DNA of 20,699 nucleotides, taken from Novosphingobium sp. UBA1948. GTDB taxonomy: Bacteria; Pseudomonadota; Alphaproteobacteria; Sphingomonadales; Sphingomonadaceae. The DNA is taken from NCBI GenBank assembly GCA_002336765.1, contig DDES01000053.1, forward strand, positions 1 to 20,699. Reading direction: 5' to 3'. The position numbers and the translations under genes are program-made. Below, one piece after another: positions 1-8,700 of the stretch. The notes beneath the pieces were generated by a model that made no database searches, was not told where the DNA came from, and saw only the letters and a program-made list of their open reading frames with translations. Every line of letters begins with the position of its first letter. Position 1 is the first letter of the stretch.

Positions 1-2
1 GC

Positions 3-101
3 CACACGATCATGAACTGCGCCAATGTGTGCCCCAAGGGCCTGTCGCCCGCCCGCGCCATTGCCGAAATCAAGAAGATGCAGGCCGAGCGCCACGTCTG
101 A
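3..101 (+). CDS. sdhB: Succinate dehydrogenase iron-sulfur subunit, C-terminal fragment
   Basis: This is the last 32 codons of a gene that begins outside the window. The frame reads HTIMNCANVCPKGLSPARAI and ends HV-stop (TGA 99-101). The CANVCPKGLSP block is the hallmark C-terminal cluster-binding segment of SdhB/FrdB, where Cys residues ligate the iron-sulfur centres next to the quinone site. SdhB carries electrons from the flavoprotein SdhA to the membrane anchor in complex II of the TCA cycle and respiratory chain. A strong intrinsic terminator follows 18 bp after the stop, so this is the end of the sdh operon. The identification rests on a short but very distinctive motif. Confidence 0.93.
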   Translation, partial: HTIMNCANVCPKGLSPARAIAEIKKMQAERHV

Positions 102-119
102 TTGCAGTTCCAGCATCGG

Positions 120-157
120 AAAGGGGGCGTTTGCACATGGCAAGCGCCCCCTTTTTT
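120..157 (+). terminator. Rho-independent terminator of the sdh operon
   Basis: A 15-bp stem pairs 120-134 (AAAGGGGGCGTTTGC) with 140-154 (GCAAGCGCCCCCTTT), with one G-T wobble and a 5-nt loop (ACATG). A run of six T at 152-157 follows the GC-rich part of the stem. It starts 18 bp after the sdhB stop and ends before the ribosome-binding site of the next gene. Confidence 0.92.
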
Positions 158-195
158 CGTGGACTTTGGCGGGGCTAACAAGGTAGGAACGTGCC

Positions 196-621
196 ATGAA
201 TTTGCCGAAACTTGGCCATATTGCCCTGATCGCCGCGCTGGCCTGTGTCGGCGCGGTGCAGGCCCCCATGCAGGCACATGCGCAGGGCCGCCGCCTGATC
301 TATGTGAAGAACGCCTGCCAGCGCCCTGTCCGCGTGATCTTCATGCATACCGACAGTGCGCGCGGCCCCAAGCAGCAGGGCTGGTACTATTTCGACGCGG
401 GCGAGGAATCCTATCTGCGCAGCGTGGCGGGCGACAAGCTGACCCAGATCGAGGACCAGCCGCTCTACGCCTATGCCGAAACCACCGACACCAAGCCCCG
501 CCTGCACTGGCAAGGCGACGGGCCGGAGGTGAAGCAGGATGGGGGCCTCTATCGCACCATGCCCATGTCGATCCGCATCGATGCCGATGGCGACATCCTG
601 ACCCGTTTCACCTGCGAATGA
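196..621 (+). CDS. Small exported protein of unknown function (DUF1036-like)
   Basis: This 141-residue protein has a typical signal peptide: a short basic start, a hydrophobic stretch at about residues 8-22 and an AHA cleavage motif ending at residue 29. The mature part has a beta-rich look, with YVKNACQRPVRVIF at the start, GWYYFDAGEE in the middle and FTCE at the end. It contains only two cysteines, Cys41 and Cys140, which could form one disulfide. The layout, an N-terminal 'contacts and cysteine' strand and a central Y/W-rich turn, loosely recalls DUF1036-type periplasmic proteins; I hold that only as a possibility. The start is supported by AGGA seven bases upstream of ATG 196. It ends 4 bp before zapE and is probably cotranscribed with it. 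No function can be assigned. Confidence 0.8.
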   Translation: MNLPKLGHIALIAALACVGAVQAPMQAHAQGRRLIYVKNACQRPVRVIFMHTDSARGPKQQGWYYFDAGEESYLRSVAGDKLTQIEDQPLYAYAETTDTKPRLHWQGDGPEVKQDGGLYRTMPMSIRIDADGDILTRFTCE

Positions 622-625
622 TCTG

Positions 626-1762
626 ATGCTGCCTGCCGGAGTTCTCGACCGCTATCGCGCGCTGATCGCCACGCATGAATTGCGCCCCGACCCCGAACAG
701 GCGGCGGCGGCCACACGGCTCGATGTGCTGCAACAGGAACTGGAAGCGGCGCCTGCGGGCGGCGGGTTCCTCGGGCGGCTGCTGGGCAAAAAGGCGCCGC
801 GCGCGCGTGGGCTCTACATGTGGGGTGGCGTCGGGCGCGGTAAGTCGATGCTGATGGACCTGTTCCACGATGCGCTGGCGATCCCCGAGAAGCGCCGCGT
901 GCATTTCCACGCCTTTATGCTCGAAGTGCACGAGATCATGCGCGATGTGCGCAAGGGCGAGACCGGCGATCCTATCCCTCAAGTGGCCGCGCGCATTGCC
1001 CAATCCTTACGCGTGCTAGCCTTTGACGAGATGGTGGTGAACAATTCGGCCGATGCGATGATCATGTCGCGCCTGTTCACCGCCCTCATCCGCGACCATA
1101 ATCTCACCATCGTCACCACCAGCAACCGCGCTCCGTCAGAACTCTACAAGAACGGGCTGAATCGCGAGCATTTCCTGCCCTTCATCGCGCTGATCGAGGG
1201 CGAGCTGGATGTGATGACGCTCAACGGGCCGGTGGATTACCGCCTCGAACGCCTGGCGGGCGCCCGCTCGTGGCATATGCCGCTGGGCGATGCCGCCACC
1301 GAGCGCGTGCGCGAAATCTTCTTCCGCCTCACCGACTTTCCACCCGAAGACGCCCGCCATGTGCCCAGCGCCGAACTCGACGTGGGTGGTGGCCGTCTGC
1401 TGCATGTGCCCAAATCGCTCAAAGGCGTGGCGGTGTTCTCGTTCAAGAAGCTGTGCGGCGAGGCGCGCGGCGTGTCCGACTATCTCGCCATCGCGCGGGC
1501 CTATCACTCGGTGATCCTCGTCGGGATCCCGCGCCTCGGGGTGGACAACCGCAACGAGGCCACCCGCTTCATGACGCTGATCGACGCGTTGTACGAGCAT
1601 AAGGTCAAACTGTTCGTCACCGCCAACGCCTCCGCAGAAGCGCTCTACAACAACGATAACCGCGAGAACGACACCGGCGCCTTCGAATTCGATCGCACGG
1701 TCAGCCGCTTGCAGGAAATGCAGAGCAAGGATTATCTCGCCAAGGGGCATGGCGAGGAGTGA
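626..1762 (+). CDS. zapE: Cell division protein ZapE (AFG1-like ATPase)
   Basis: This 378-residue P-loop ATPase belongs to the ZapE/AFG1 family. In E. coli ZapE acts at the division site on the FtsZ ring, and mitochondrial AFG1/LACE1 are relatives. The Walker A motif is GGVGRGKS at residues 67-74, the Walker B motif is LAFDE at 131-135, and the sensor-1-like segment is TTSNRAPSELYKNGLNRE at 164-181. After Walker B most family members read FQVTDIADAM; here it is MVVNNSADAM. The length is normal for the family. ATG 626 lies 4 bp after the previous stop, so translation is probably coupled. The stop is followed within 20 bp by an inverted-repeat element. Identification is secure; the division role is taken from the family. 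Confidence 0.93.
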   Translation: MLPAGVLDRYRALIATHELRPDPEQAAAATRLDVLQQELEAAPAGGGFLGRLLGKKAPRARGLYMWGGVGRGKSMLMDLFHDALAIPEKRRVHFHAFMLEVHEIMRDVRKGETGDPIPQVAARIAQSLRVLAFDEMVVNNSADAMIMSRLFTALIRDHNLTIVTTSNRAPSELYKNGLNREHFLPFIALIEGELDVMTLNGPVDYRLERLAGARSWHMPLGDAATERVREIFFRLTDFPPEDARHVPSAELDVGGGRLLHVPKSLKGVAVFSFKKLCGEARGVSDYLAIARAYHSVILVGIPRLGVDNRNEATRFMTLIDALYEHKVKLFVTANASAEALYNNDNRENDTGAFEFDRTVSRLQEMQSKDYLAKGHGEE

Positions 1763-1778
1763 TTTTCTCGAAACGGGT

Positions 1779-1977
1779 GCCTCCGGCGGGTTAAGGGCTA
1801 TTGCCCTTAACAATCCCGAGAAGCGCGTCGGAGTGCCAAGGTCATACTGTTGCGCAGGGCCGCACCGCCGGAGGCTTTTATTGCCTGCGGCGCTCCAGCT
1901 TACGCAAGGCCGACTGGCGCGCGACAAAGACAGTATGGGGATTGTCAAGGGTGTAACACCCTTAACCCGCCGGAGGC
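1779..1977. repeat. 199-bp element with long terminal inverted repeats
   Basis: GCCTCCGGCGGGTTAAGGG at 1779-1797 is repeated exactly, in inverse orientation, at 1959-1977. The match continues inward imperfectly: 1804-1817 and the complement of 1938-1951 agree at 13 of 14 bases. The arms are therefore about 39 and 40 nt. Each arm contains its own hairpin: 1790-1798 with 1803-1811 around a TATT loop, and 1947-1954 with 1956-1963 around one base. The interior adds a third hairpin at 1866-1892 that reuses the CGCCGGAGGC core. No coding sequence is convincing and no target-site duplication is evident at the ends. It fills the gap between two convergent genes, where it may act as a bidirectional transcription barrier, although neither hairpin has a T-run. 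It is probably one copy of a dispersed intergenic repeat. Confidence 0.8.
1866..1892. repeat. Internal hairpin of the inverted-repeat element
   Basis: CGCCGGAGGC at 1866-1875 can pair with GCCTGCGGCG at 1883-1892 with one mismatch, around the loop TTTTATT. The stem reuses the sequence found at the outer ends of the element, so the CGCCGGAGGC core occurs three times within 200 bp. Confidence 0.6.
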
Positions 1978-2000
1978 CTCTTCACCTTCAAAACCTCCCC

Positions 2001-3896
2001 TTAAACCAGCCCCAACCGCCCCAAACTCTTCTCCAGCATCAGCAATTGCCACAGCAGCCGCGAATGATCGGAAACGCCCGCGATATGCGCTTCGGCGATG
2101 CGCCCCAGCGCGGCGCTGTCAAACCAGCCGGTGCGCGCCAGAACGCCGCCTTCTGCAATCCCCCGCGCCGCGCCGGCCAGCGGCCCGCGAAACCACTGCG
2201 CGATGGGGGTAACAAAGCCCTGCTTGGGGCGGAACAGGATGTCCTCGGGCAGGTATCGCCGCATCGTGTCTTTGAGCAGCCACTTGCCCTGCCGCCCGTG
2301 GACTCGCATCCCTTCGGGCAGCGTGGCGGCAAATTCGATCAACCGATGGTCGAGCAAAGGCTCGCGTGCCTCCAGCGACACGGCCATCGAGGCGCGGTCC
2401 ACCTTGGTCAGAATGTCGCCCGGCAGCCAGAACTTCAGGTCCGCATATTGCGCGCGATCCAGCCCCGAGCGCGCGGGCGCCTTGGCCATCAGCTCCATGA
2501 ACGGCTGCTCGGCGCGATAGGCGCCGCGCTCACGGCGATAAGCGTCGGTGTAGAGCGCCTCGCGAAGCGCAGGGCCCGTCACGCTGATCGCGTCCGTATA
2601 GGCCTCCTCGGACGACCGCGCGAGGTTGAGCAGCGTCGTCTTGGCCCGCAACGGGCGCGGCGCCCAATCCGCCTTGGGATAGAGCCGCCCCAACGTGCCA
2701 AACACGCCCTGCCGCAAGCCATCGGGGATCATGCCCCGCACGCGATCCTCGCCATACTGGAACACATGGCGGCGATATCCGGCAAAGGCCTCGTCCGCCC
2801 CATCGCCCGACAGCGCCACCGTCACGCTCTCGCGCGCCAATTGGCAGACGCGCCATGTGGGCAGCGCGCTGGCATCGGCGAAAGGCTCGTCAAACATCCA
2901 CGCCAGATGGTCCGCCGCCTCGAAATCATCGGGCGAAACCACGCGGCTTTGGTGATCGGTGCCAAATTGCTCGGCAATCCGGCGCGCGTAATCGCTCTCA
3001 TCCAGCGCCTTCACATCAAAGCCGATCGAGCAGGTCTTGACCGGCGAGGCACTAGCCTCGGCCATTAGCGCCACCACCGACGACGAATCCACCCCGCCCG
3101 ACAGGAACGCGCCCAGCGGCACATCGGCCACCATCCGGCTCGTCACCGCATCGCGCAGCAGATGCACCAGCTCCGCGCCCAGATCCGCCGCGCTGCCACG
3201 GCGGCGCTCGGCAAAGCTGACATCCCACCACTGCTTGGGCTGCGGCCGCGGCGCACCATGCTGCAACAGCATCAAATGCCCCGCCGCCAGCTTCTCCACA
3301 CCCTTCAGGATCGAGCGGTGATCGGGCACATAGCCCCACGCCAGATAGTCCTCGATAGCGAGCGGATCAACTTCACGCCGCAACAGAGGATGCGCCAGCA
3401 AAGCTTTCAATTCCGAACCAAAAATCAGACTGCCATCCGACAGTTCGGCATAGAACAAAGGCTTCACGCCCAACCGGTCGCGCACCAGCAACAGGCTGCG
3501 CGCCTCAAGGTCATAGATCGCAAAGGCGAACATGCCCGCCAGGCGGCTCACGCAATCCGCGCCCCAGCGCTGATAGGCGGCAAGGATCACCTCGCTATCG
3601 CCATCGGTGTGGAATTTGGCCCCCTGCGCCGCCAGTTCGGCGCGCAACTCGCGGTAATTGTAGATCTCGCCGTTGAACAACAGCATCAACCGGCCATCGG
3701 TGCTGGCCATCGGCTGGGGGCTGCCCTCAATGTCGATGATCGACAGGCGGCGGTGGCCCATGCCGATGCCGGGCGCCGTCCACACGCCAAAACCATCCGG
3801 CCCGCGATGGGCGATGGCGTCACACATGGCTTCCACCCGCGCCGGATCAACCGGCTTGGGGGTTACGAGATGGAAAATTCCGGCAAATCCGCACAT
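2001..3896 (-). CDS. XrtA-associated glutamine amidotransferase (asparagine synthase-like)
   Basis: This 631-residue protein has the two-domain build of asparagine synthetase B. An N-terminal class II glutaminase domain begins MCGFAGI, so Cys2 becomes the nucleophile after Met removal; it also contains HRGPDG (30-35) and FNGEIYNY (74-81). The C-terminal synthetase domain has the ATP-pyrophosphatase loop SGGVDSS at 266-272. The length matches the exosortase A-associated amidotransferase 1 subfamily better than housekeeping AsnB. It probably transfers ammonia from glutamine to a carboxylate of the polysaccharide or a precursor; the substrate is not known. The start is fixed by the catalytic Cys2 and by an AAGGA ribosome site; the frame is open further upstream. 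It is the last gene of the operon, 26 bp after the exosortase gene. Confidence 0.92.
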   Translation of the reverse strand: MCGFAGIFHLVTPKPVDPARVEAMCDAIAHRGPDGFGVWTAPGIGMGHRRLSIIDIEGSPQPMASTDGRLMLLFNGEIYNYRELRAELAAQGAKFHTDGDSEVILAAYQRWGADCVSRLAGMFAFAIYDLEARSLLLVRDRLGVKPLFYAELSDGSLIFGSELKALLAHPLLRREVDPLAIEDYLAWGYVPDHRSILKGVEKLAAGHLMLLQHGAPRPQPKQWWDVSFAERRRGSAADLGAELVHLLRDAVTSRMVADVPLGAFLSGGVDSSSVVALMAEASASPVKTCSIGFDVKALDESDYARRIAEQFGTDHQSRVVSPDDFEAADHLAWMFDEPFADASALPTWRVCQLARESVTVALSGDGADEAFAGYRRHVFQYGEDRVRGMIPDGLRQGVFGTLGRLYPKADWAPRPLRAKTTLLNLARSSEEAYTDAISVTGPALREALYTDAYRRERGAYRAEQPFMELMAKAPARSGLDRAQYADLKFWLPGDILTKVDRASMAVSLEAREPLLDHRLIEFAATLPEGMRVHGRQGKWLLKDTMRRYLPEDILFRPKQGFVTPIAQWFRGPLAGAARGIAEGGVLARTGWFDSAALGRIAEAHIAGVSDHSRLLWQLLMLEKSLGRLGLV

Positions 3897-3922
3897 GGCC
3901 ACAATCCTTACAGGACAGAGCC

Positions 3923-5464
3923 TTACAAACCCTTGCCAAGCGCGTCCATCCACGGGCCAATCGCCCCTGTGGAGGCACGGAAAGCCGCAATGCTCACCTC
4001 GGGCGCCGCATCTTCGGATGACAGGATCAGCATCATCGTAGCGCGCCGCCGCAACATCACGCGGTCGGCGATATTGGCCAGCTTCAGTTGCAGATTGCTG
4101 CCCGTCACCAGATCGCCGGTTTTATAGGTGGTTTCAGCCAGACGCTCGGTTGGACCGCCCGCCAGCAACAGGTCGCTCTTGGCATCCGCAACCGCCGGAC
4201 CATTGGCCTTCCACGCCCACTGGCTGCCCAGCGGCAGGGCGCCCTCGCCGTAGCCGCCCGCCTTCTTGCCCTGCCCCTGCGCCGCATAGAGCGCATAGAA
4301 CACATCCACCGTATGGCCTTTGCCATCGCTGTAGCGCCCGAGCAGTCGATGATCGGCACCCGTGGCGAGCGGTTCCCACCATTGGCGCGGCTGATAGGGC
4401 ATCCGGCTCCAGCCCGACACCACCGGCAGGCCGATCTGGCGCGGCATCGGCGCGGCAAGGCCGTCGGCCGCCAGAACCCAGCCTTGCGCCACCAGCACCA
4501 TCGCCGCCAGCACGCCCAAAGCCTTGGCAGGCGAGATCACCCGCGCAGACAAACGCTCCAGCAGCGCCGATCCCTCGATCCGCGCGACATCCACCATCGC
4601 CGCGCCGGCAGGCCGGTCAAACCAGCGCCAACCCGCCCCGATGATTGCCGCGATCACCGCAGCAAAGAAGAACCAGCCATAGATGATATGGTCGACCCCG
4701 CCCGCCACTTCGCGGCCATAGAATTGCGCGACATAGACCGTGCCCCATGCCCGCACCCCATTGGCCAGCACCGGCACCACCACGCATAGCACCATAAACG
4801 CCGCCCGCCGCTGCCAAGAGACAAAGCAGACGTGGGCCGCCAGCGCGCCAAAAGCCAGCATGGCGACAAGGAACTTGATGCCCGAACAGGCCTCCGCCAC
4901 CTCGAACAGACCAGCGGGCGTGGCGATAAACACGCCGTCGATCTGCGCGGGAATGCGGGTGAGATGCACCAACGCGATGGTCAGCTTGGCGGTGATGGTT
5001 TGCAGCAAGGGCACCAGTTCATCGCCAAAGGGCACCAGAAAGCCCATGTAAGCCAGCGGAAACAGCAAGCCAGCCGCCAACCGCGGCCCCAGCATCAAGG
5101 GCACGCTGCCCACCAGCATGGCCACCACGGCGATCTGCGTCACCTGCGCGAAACCGGCCAAAGCGCCCAGCGCCCACAGCAGCACCGCCCCGCCCATCAG
5201 CCACAGCGCGGGCGCCCAGCCCTGCGGGCGCAACCGCAACAGATCGGGCAAGCGCTGCGCCACCAGCCACACCAGAATGGCAGGCACGAAGAGGATATGG
5301 GTATAGGTTGAACTGTCCCACCACTGATGCGCCATCGCGCGCCAGTCGGGCAGAAACACGAGAATCAATGCGCCCCACAGCGCGCCCAGCCGCAGCAGCG
5401 CCGCGCGCCATTGCGGCGTCAGCGCGCCGCTGGCCGCAAGGCGCAAGCTGCCCTCAGGCGGCAT
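3923..5464 (-). CDS. xrtA: Exosortase A fused to an EpsI domain
   Basis: This 513-residue membrane protein has an N-terminal exosortase domain with about eight hydrophobic helices (roughly residues 30-280) and a C-terminal EpsI domain (roughly 315-505). The transpeptidase-like catalytic triad of the family is present: Cys193 in EACSGIKF, Arg238 in ANGVRAWG and His259 in GGVDHIIYGW. Exosortases cleave, and probably transfer, PEP-CTERM-tagged proteins at the inner membrane. EpsI is a companion domain of unclear biochemistry required for exopolysaccharide in some bacteria. I chose ATG 5464, which overlaps the stop of the preceding gene by 11 nt and has AGGT upstream; a TTG eight codons earlier is the alternative. 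No PEP-CTERM substrate is encoded in this window. Confidence 0.93.
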   Translation of the reverse strand: MPPEGSLRLAASGALTPQWRAALLRLGALWGALILVFLPDWRAMAHQWWDSSTYTHILFVPAILVWLVAQRLPDLLRLRPQGWAPALWLMGGAVLLWALGALAGFAQVTQIAVVAMLVGSVPLMLGPRLAAGLLFPLAYMGFLVPFGDELVPLLQTITAKLTIALVHLTRIPAQIDGVFIATPAGLFEVAEACSGIKFLVAMLAFGALAAHVCFVSWQRRAAFMVLCVVVPVLANGVRAWGTVYVAQFYGREVAGGVDHIIYGWFFFAAVIAAIIGAGWRWFDRPAGAAMVDVARIEGSALLERLSARVISPAKALGVLAAMVLVAQGWVLAADGLAAPMPRQIGLPVVSGWSRMPYQPRQWWEPLATGADHRLLGRYSDGKGHTVDVFYALYAAQGQGKKAGGYGEGALPLGSQWAWKANGPAVADAKSDLLLAGGPTERLAETTYKTGDLVTGSNLQLKLANIADRVMLRRRATMMLILSSEDAAPEVSIAAFRASTGAIGPWMDALGKGL

Positions 5465-6692
5465 CGCGCCGCACCTGCGGCTCGGCAACCATCATATCCA
5501 CCAGCGGCGCCAAGGCACTCTGCCAGCTCTGCCGCTCGACCACCAGACGGCGGGCATCCTTGCCCATGATCGCCGCGCCGCGCGGGTTGGATGCCAGCTC
5601 GACAATCGCGGCCGCCAGAGCCGCATCGCTGTCGGCCACGGCAAAATGATGGTTGGGCACGGCATTGATGCCGGTGGCCGCCGAGCTGGTCAGCACGACC
5701 GGCAATTCCATCGCCATCGCCTCAAGCACCTTGTTCTGCACCCCGCGCGCGATATCAAGCGGGCAGACCGCCATATCGGCGGCCTTTAGCCATGTGCGCA
5801 CATCCTCCACCCGGCCCCAGACATGCACGCCGTCGAGCATGTCGAGCACCGTCACATCCTCGGTGGGCGCACGGCCCACGATATGGAAACTGGCTTGCGG
5901 GCATTTCACCCGCACCAGCGGCATGATGGCGCGCGCCATGCGCTGAACCGCCGCGATATTGGGCGGATAATCCATCTGGCCGGTAAAGATCAGGCGCGGC
6001 GCGCCCTCGCCAACCACGCGCGTTTCGGCATCCACCAGCGCGGGGTCAAAAAAGTCCGAATCGATTCCATTGCCCAGCACCTGCACGCGCGACCGCGCCG
6101 CCACGTCGCCCGGCAAGCGCGAGCGGAACAGCTCGGCTTCCTTGTGACTAATCAGCAGGCTGACATCGGCACGCTGCGTCAGCCGCACCTCCTCGGCCGC
6201 CAGCAACCTTGCCTCGCGGGCGTGGATACAGGCCATCGGGCCGCTTTTCTCGCGCGCATAGGCCTCGAATTTCACCGAATCGACATCGCAGAAATCCATG
6301 ATGACGCGACCTGTGAAATCATCGGGAATATATTGGCCCATCTGGCTGGAATAGACGAAGATCGTCTTGACCCGCCCTTGCGCCAGCACTTCGCGCACAT
6401 AGGCAGCGATCCGCGCGTCATAGAAAGCTGTCAGGCTCACCGGCTTGCCGCTCGCCAGAGCCTGAACACCGGCCAAGGGCAAAGACTTGGTACGGCGGCG
6501 CAGCAGATAGGAGGCGCTGAGTGTCGCCAGTTCGACCTCTTCCGCCAGATCTGCCTCGTCATCGGCAAAACAGACCACATGCACCGGCGCCATGCGCGCC
6601 AGTCGCCGCAGGATATGATGCGAGCGGATCTTGTCGCCGCGGTTGGGCGGAAACGGGATGCGGTGCGAAATAAAGAGGATCTCGCCGTCCAT
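5454..6692 (-). CDS. XrtA-associated glycosyltransferase, GT4-type
   Basis: This 412-residue protein has the two-Rossmann (GT-B) layout of glycosyltransferase family 4. The N-terminal segment ISHRIPFPPNRGDKIRSHHI (residues 9-28) carries the glycine and basic residues of the acceptor side and is typical of the exosortase A-associated subfamily. The C-terminal domain has LIFTGQMDYPPN (234-245), VHVWGRV (289-295) and the nucleotide-sugar signature RGVQNKVLEAMAMELPVV (316-333), with Glu324 in the usual donor-binding position. It adds one sugar to the lipid-linked repeat unit on the cytoplasmic face; donor and acceptor cannot be read from sequence. A strong GAGGAGG ribosome site precedes ATG 6692. 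It sits 12 bp after the FemAB-like gene and overlaps the exosortase start. Confidence 0.92.
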   Translation of the reverse strand: MDGEILFISHRIPFPPNRGDKIRSHHILRRLARMAPVHVVCFADDEADLAEEVELATLSASYLLRRRTKSLPLAGVQALASGKPVSLTAFYDARIAAYVREVLAQGRVKTIFVYSSQMGQYIPDDFTGRVIMDFCDVDSVKFEAYAREKSGPMACIHAREARLLAAEEVRLTQRADVSLLISHKEAELFRSRLPGDVAARSRVQVLGNGIDSDFFDPALVDAETRVVGEGAPRLIFTGQMDYPPNIAAVQRMARAIMPLVRVKCPQASFHIVGRAPTEDVTVLDMLDGVHVWGRVEDVRTWLKAADMAVCPLDIARGVQNKVLEAMAMELPVVLTSSAATGINAVPNHHFAVADSDAALAAAIVELASNPRGAAIMGKDARRLVVERQSWQSALAPLVDMMVAEPQVRRDAA

Positions 6693-6704
6693 ATCAGCCT
6701 CCTC

Positions 6705-7784
6705 TTACCCCAGTCCGCGCGCGATCCACGGGCCGAGGGCATTGGCCACCGGCAAGGGCAGCTTCTTCCATAGTTCGACCAGCCGCGAATTGCCCGAACT
6801 GGTCGGATCGGCATCGCGGCGCGGTGCATCAGGGGCGTTCCACAGGCCATAGGACAAAGGCTGTGGCTCGAAGCCCCAATTGCGCTTGAAGTGATAGGGG
6901 CCGGAATTGGTCTTGCTGCGCCCGAAATCGAAGCTGGTGCAACCGCGACGGCGCGCGTGAAGCATCAGTTCGTAATACATCCGGTCGTTGGCGCGCAGCG
7001 CGCGGGCGGCATGGGTGCCCCCACCCCAATAGGGCATCACCGCCCCGCCATGATAGAGCGAAAGCACGCTGGCCACCGGCTGCCCCTCATGCCGCACGGT
7101 GAGGATATCAGCATCCGCGCCAAAGCCGTCCAGCACCGCGTCGAACAGGCTCCGCGGAAAAACCGGCGTGCCCAGATTATGCACGCTTTGCGCATAGACC
7201 GCGTAATGCGCGGCGCGGTCGGCCTCTGCGGTGCCGATCTCCACGGTCAGATCGCCCGCCAGGCCCTTGCGCACCTCGGCGCGTTGCTTGCGGGGGATTG
7301 CGGTGAGTTCAGCCTCGTCGCTATCGGCCAGAGGACGCGCAAAGCCGCAATGGCTCTCGCTCTTGATATGCCAGCCCGCGCGCGCATCGGGCAGCAAGCC
7401 GCCGCGCAATTCCACCGCAGGGGCAGAGCGACGCAGCGCCAGTTCTTCCAAAGCGGCGAACACCGGCGCGGGATCAATCCCCTCACCCACCAACAGCCCG
7501 CCGCCCACGGCAAAGCCGCTGGACGCCAGCACACGGCCAAACACCGGCGAGGATACCAGCGTGAGCGGCAGATAGGCCTCGATGGTCCCGCAACGCTCGA
7601 CCACCAGCGCCAGCGCCTCGTTGCCGGTGCCGCGCGCGATGGCCTTCAGCCAGACGGGGCGGTGGAACGGTGTGCCTTCGGGATGGGTGACGATGAAAGC
7701 CTCGATGGCCTGCACCTCGTTCGGGTCAGCCAGATCGGCAAGGCGCAGGCGCGCGGCCATATCAAGGCGAAACGGTGCGTTCAT
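6705..7784 (-). CDS. XrtA-associated FemAB-like protein
   Basis: This 359-residue protein belongs to the FemAB/GNAT-fold group that occurs in PEP-CTERM/exosortase loci. Supporting motifs are PRKQRAEVRKG (164-174), PYWGGGTHAARALRANDRMY (251-270) and FDFGRSKTNSGPYHFKRNWG (285-304), the last being the conserved C-terminal block of the subfamily. Classical Fem proteins transfer amino acids from tRNA to cell-wall precursors; the exosortase relatives may acylate or aminoacylate the polysaccharide, which is inference. The start is ATG 7784, which overlaps the deacetylase stop as ATGA and implies translational coupling; the frame is open 20 codons further but without support. A second protein of related fold is encoded at 18650-19675. 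Confidence 0.9.
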   Translation of the reverse strand: MNAPFRLDMAARLRLADLADPNEVQAIEAFIVTHPEGTPFHRPVWLKAIARGTGNEALALVVERCGTIEAYLPLTLVSSPVFGRVLASSGFAVGGGLLVGEGIDPAPVFAALEELALRRSAPAVELRGGLLPDARAGWHIKSESHCGFARPLADSDEAELTAIPRKQRAEVRKGLAGDLTVEIGTAEADRAAHYAVYAQSVHNLGTPVFPRSLFDAVLDGFGADADILTVRHEGQPVASVLSLYHGGAVMPYWGGGTHAARALRANDRMYYELMLHARRRGCTSFDFGRSKTNSGPYHFKRNWGFEPQPLSYGLWNAPDAPRRDADPTSSGNSRLVELWKKLPLPVANALGPWIARGLG

Positions 7785-8671
7785 CGCGGCAGATCCACCG
7801 CGCGACAAGCCTCGACAGCAGCCAGATGATCCATACGACCCCATTCAAAATCTTTCAGCATGCGCAGCAGCTTAGATTCCATGCGGTCAATATTTGTATA
7901 ATGGCGCAGCCGCGATTTGAGCGGCGCATCGGCCACACGCGGCTGCTTCGTATCGATCTCCCACGGGTGAAAGTAGAAGATCACCGGCCGCTCGTCGGCG
8001 CAGTTGACGCGGCGCATCGCCCATTGGCTGAAAGCATAGGGCAGGACGCGGAAAAATCCGCCGCCGCCCGCCGCCATCCGTCGCTGCCCCCATTCGACCG
8101 TAGTTACGGGAATTTCCACGAGATCGGCCCCGTCCACCGGGCGGAACGCGAAGCGCGGCGCCTCGCGCCAGCCATAGTGATCATGCGCGATGGGGGCCAC
8201 GCTGCTGGAATAGGCATAGCCGTGGTCGGCCAGCACCTCATGCGCCCAAGGGGTGCGCTGGTCGATCGAGAAGCTGGGCGCGCGATAGCCGATCACGCGC
8301 GCGCCACTGGCGTCTTCCAACGCGCAGCGGGCGTCATAAAGGTCGGCGGCAAACTGGCGGGCGTCCATGGTGAACACGCGCTGGTGCGCCCAGCCGTGGC
8401 TGGCCAGTTCATGCCCCTCGGCCACAATGCGGCGCATCAGCGCGGGGTGCCGTTTGGCCACCCAGCCCAGAGTGAAGAACGTGGCCTTCACCCCCTGCGC
8501 CGCGAACAGGTCGAGCAGACGATTGGTGTTGGCATCCACCCGCACGGTGAGCGAATCCCAGTCGGCTGGATCGATCACCTTCTCAAAGGCACCAACCTGA
8601 AACCAGTCCTCAACATCCACCGAGAAACCATTGACAATACCGGCTTTCACCAGCGGCAACTCGGCCACCAT
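7781..8671 (-). CDS. XrtA-associated polysaccharide deacetylase (NodB-like, DUF3473)
   Basis: This 296-residue protein has the NodB-type deacetylase fold and the C-terminal DUF3473 extension of the exosortase A subfamily. The catalytic aspartates are in SVDVEDWF (17-24), the metal histidines in SHGWAH (91-96, His92 and His96), the third motif is RAPSFS (130-135), and the C-terminal catalytic segment is YFHPWE (233-238). It should remove N- or O-acetyl groups from sugars of the polysaccharide. There is no signal peptide or membrane helix, so it probably acts in the cytoplasm on lipid-linked intermediates. GGGAGAAGG precedes ATG 8671. It lies 29 bp after the ATPase gene and overlaps the next gene by 4 bp. 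Confidence 0.93.
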   Translation of the reverse strand: MVAELPLVKAGIVNGFSVDVEDWFQVGAFEKVIDPADWDSLTVRVDANTNRLLDLFAAQGVKATFFTLGWVAKRHPALMRRIVAEGHELASHGWAHQRVFTMDARQFAADLYDARCALEDASGARVIGYRAPSFSIDQRTPWAHEVLADHGYAYSSSVAPIAHDHYGWREAPRFAFRPVDGADLVEIPVTTVEWGQRRMAAGGGGFFRVLPYAFSQWAMRRVNCADERPVIFYFHPWEIDTKQPRVADAPLKSRLRHYTNIDRMESKLLRMLKDFEWGRMDHLAAVEACRAVDLPR

Positions 8672-8700
8672 GCGCCTTCTCCCTCACTTCATGGCAAGCC

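Noticed and set aside
1749..3068. 439-codon plus-strand frame running out of zapE
   Set aside because: It overlaps the inverted-repeat element and is antisense to the amidotransferase; composition is that of a shadow frame.
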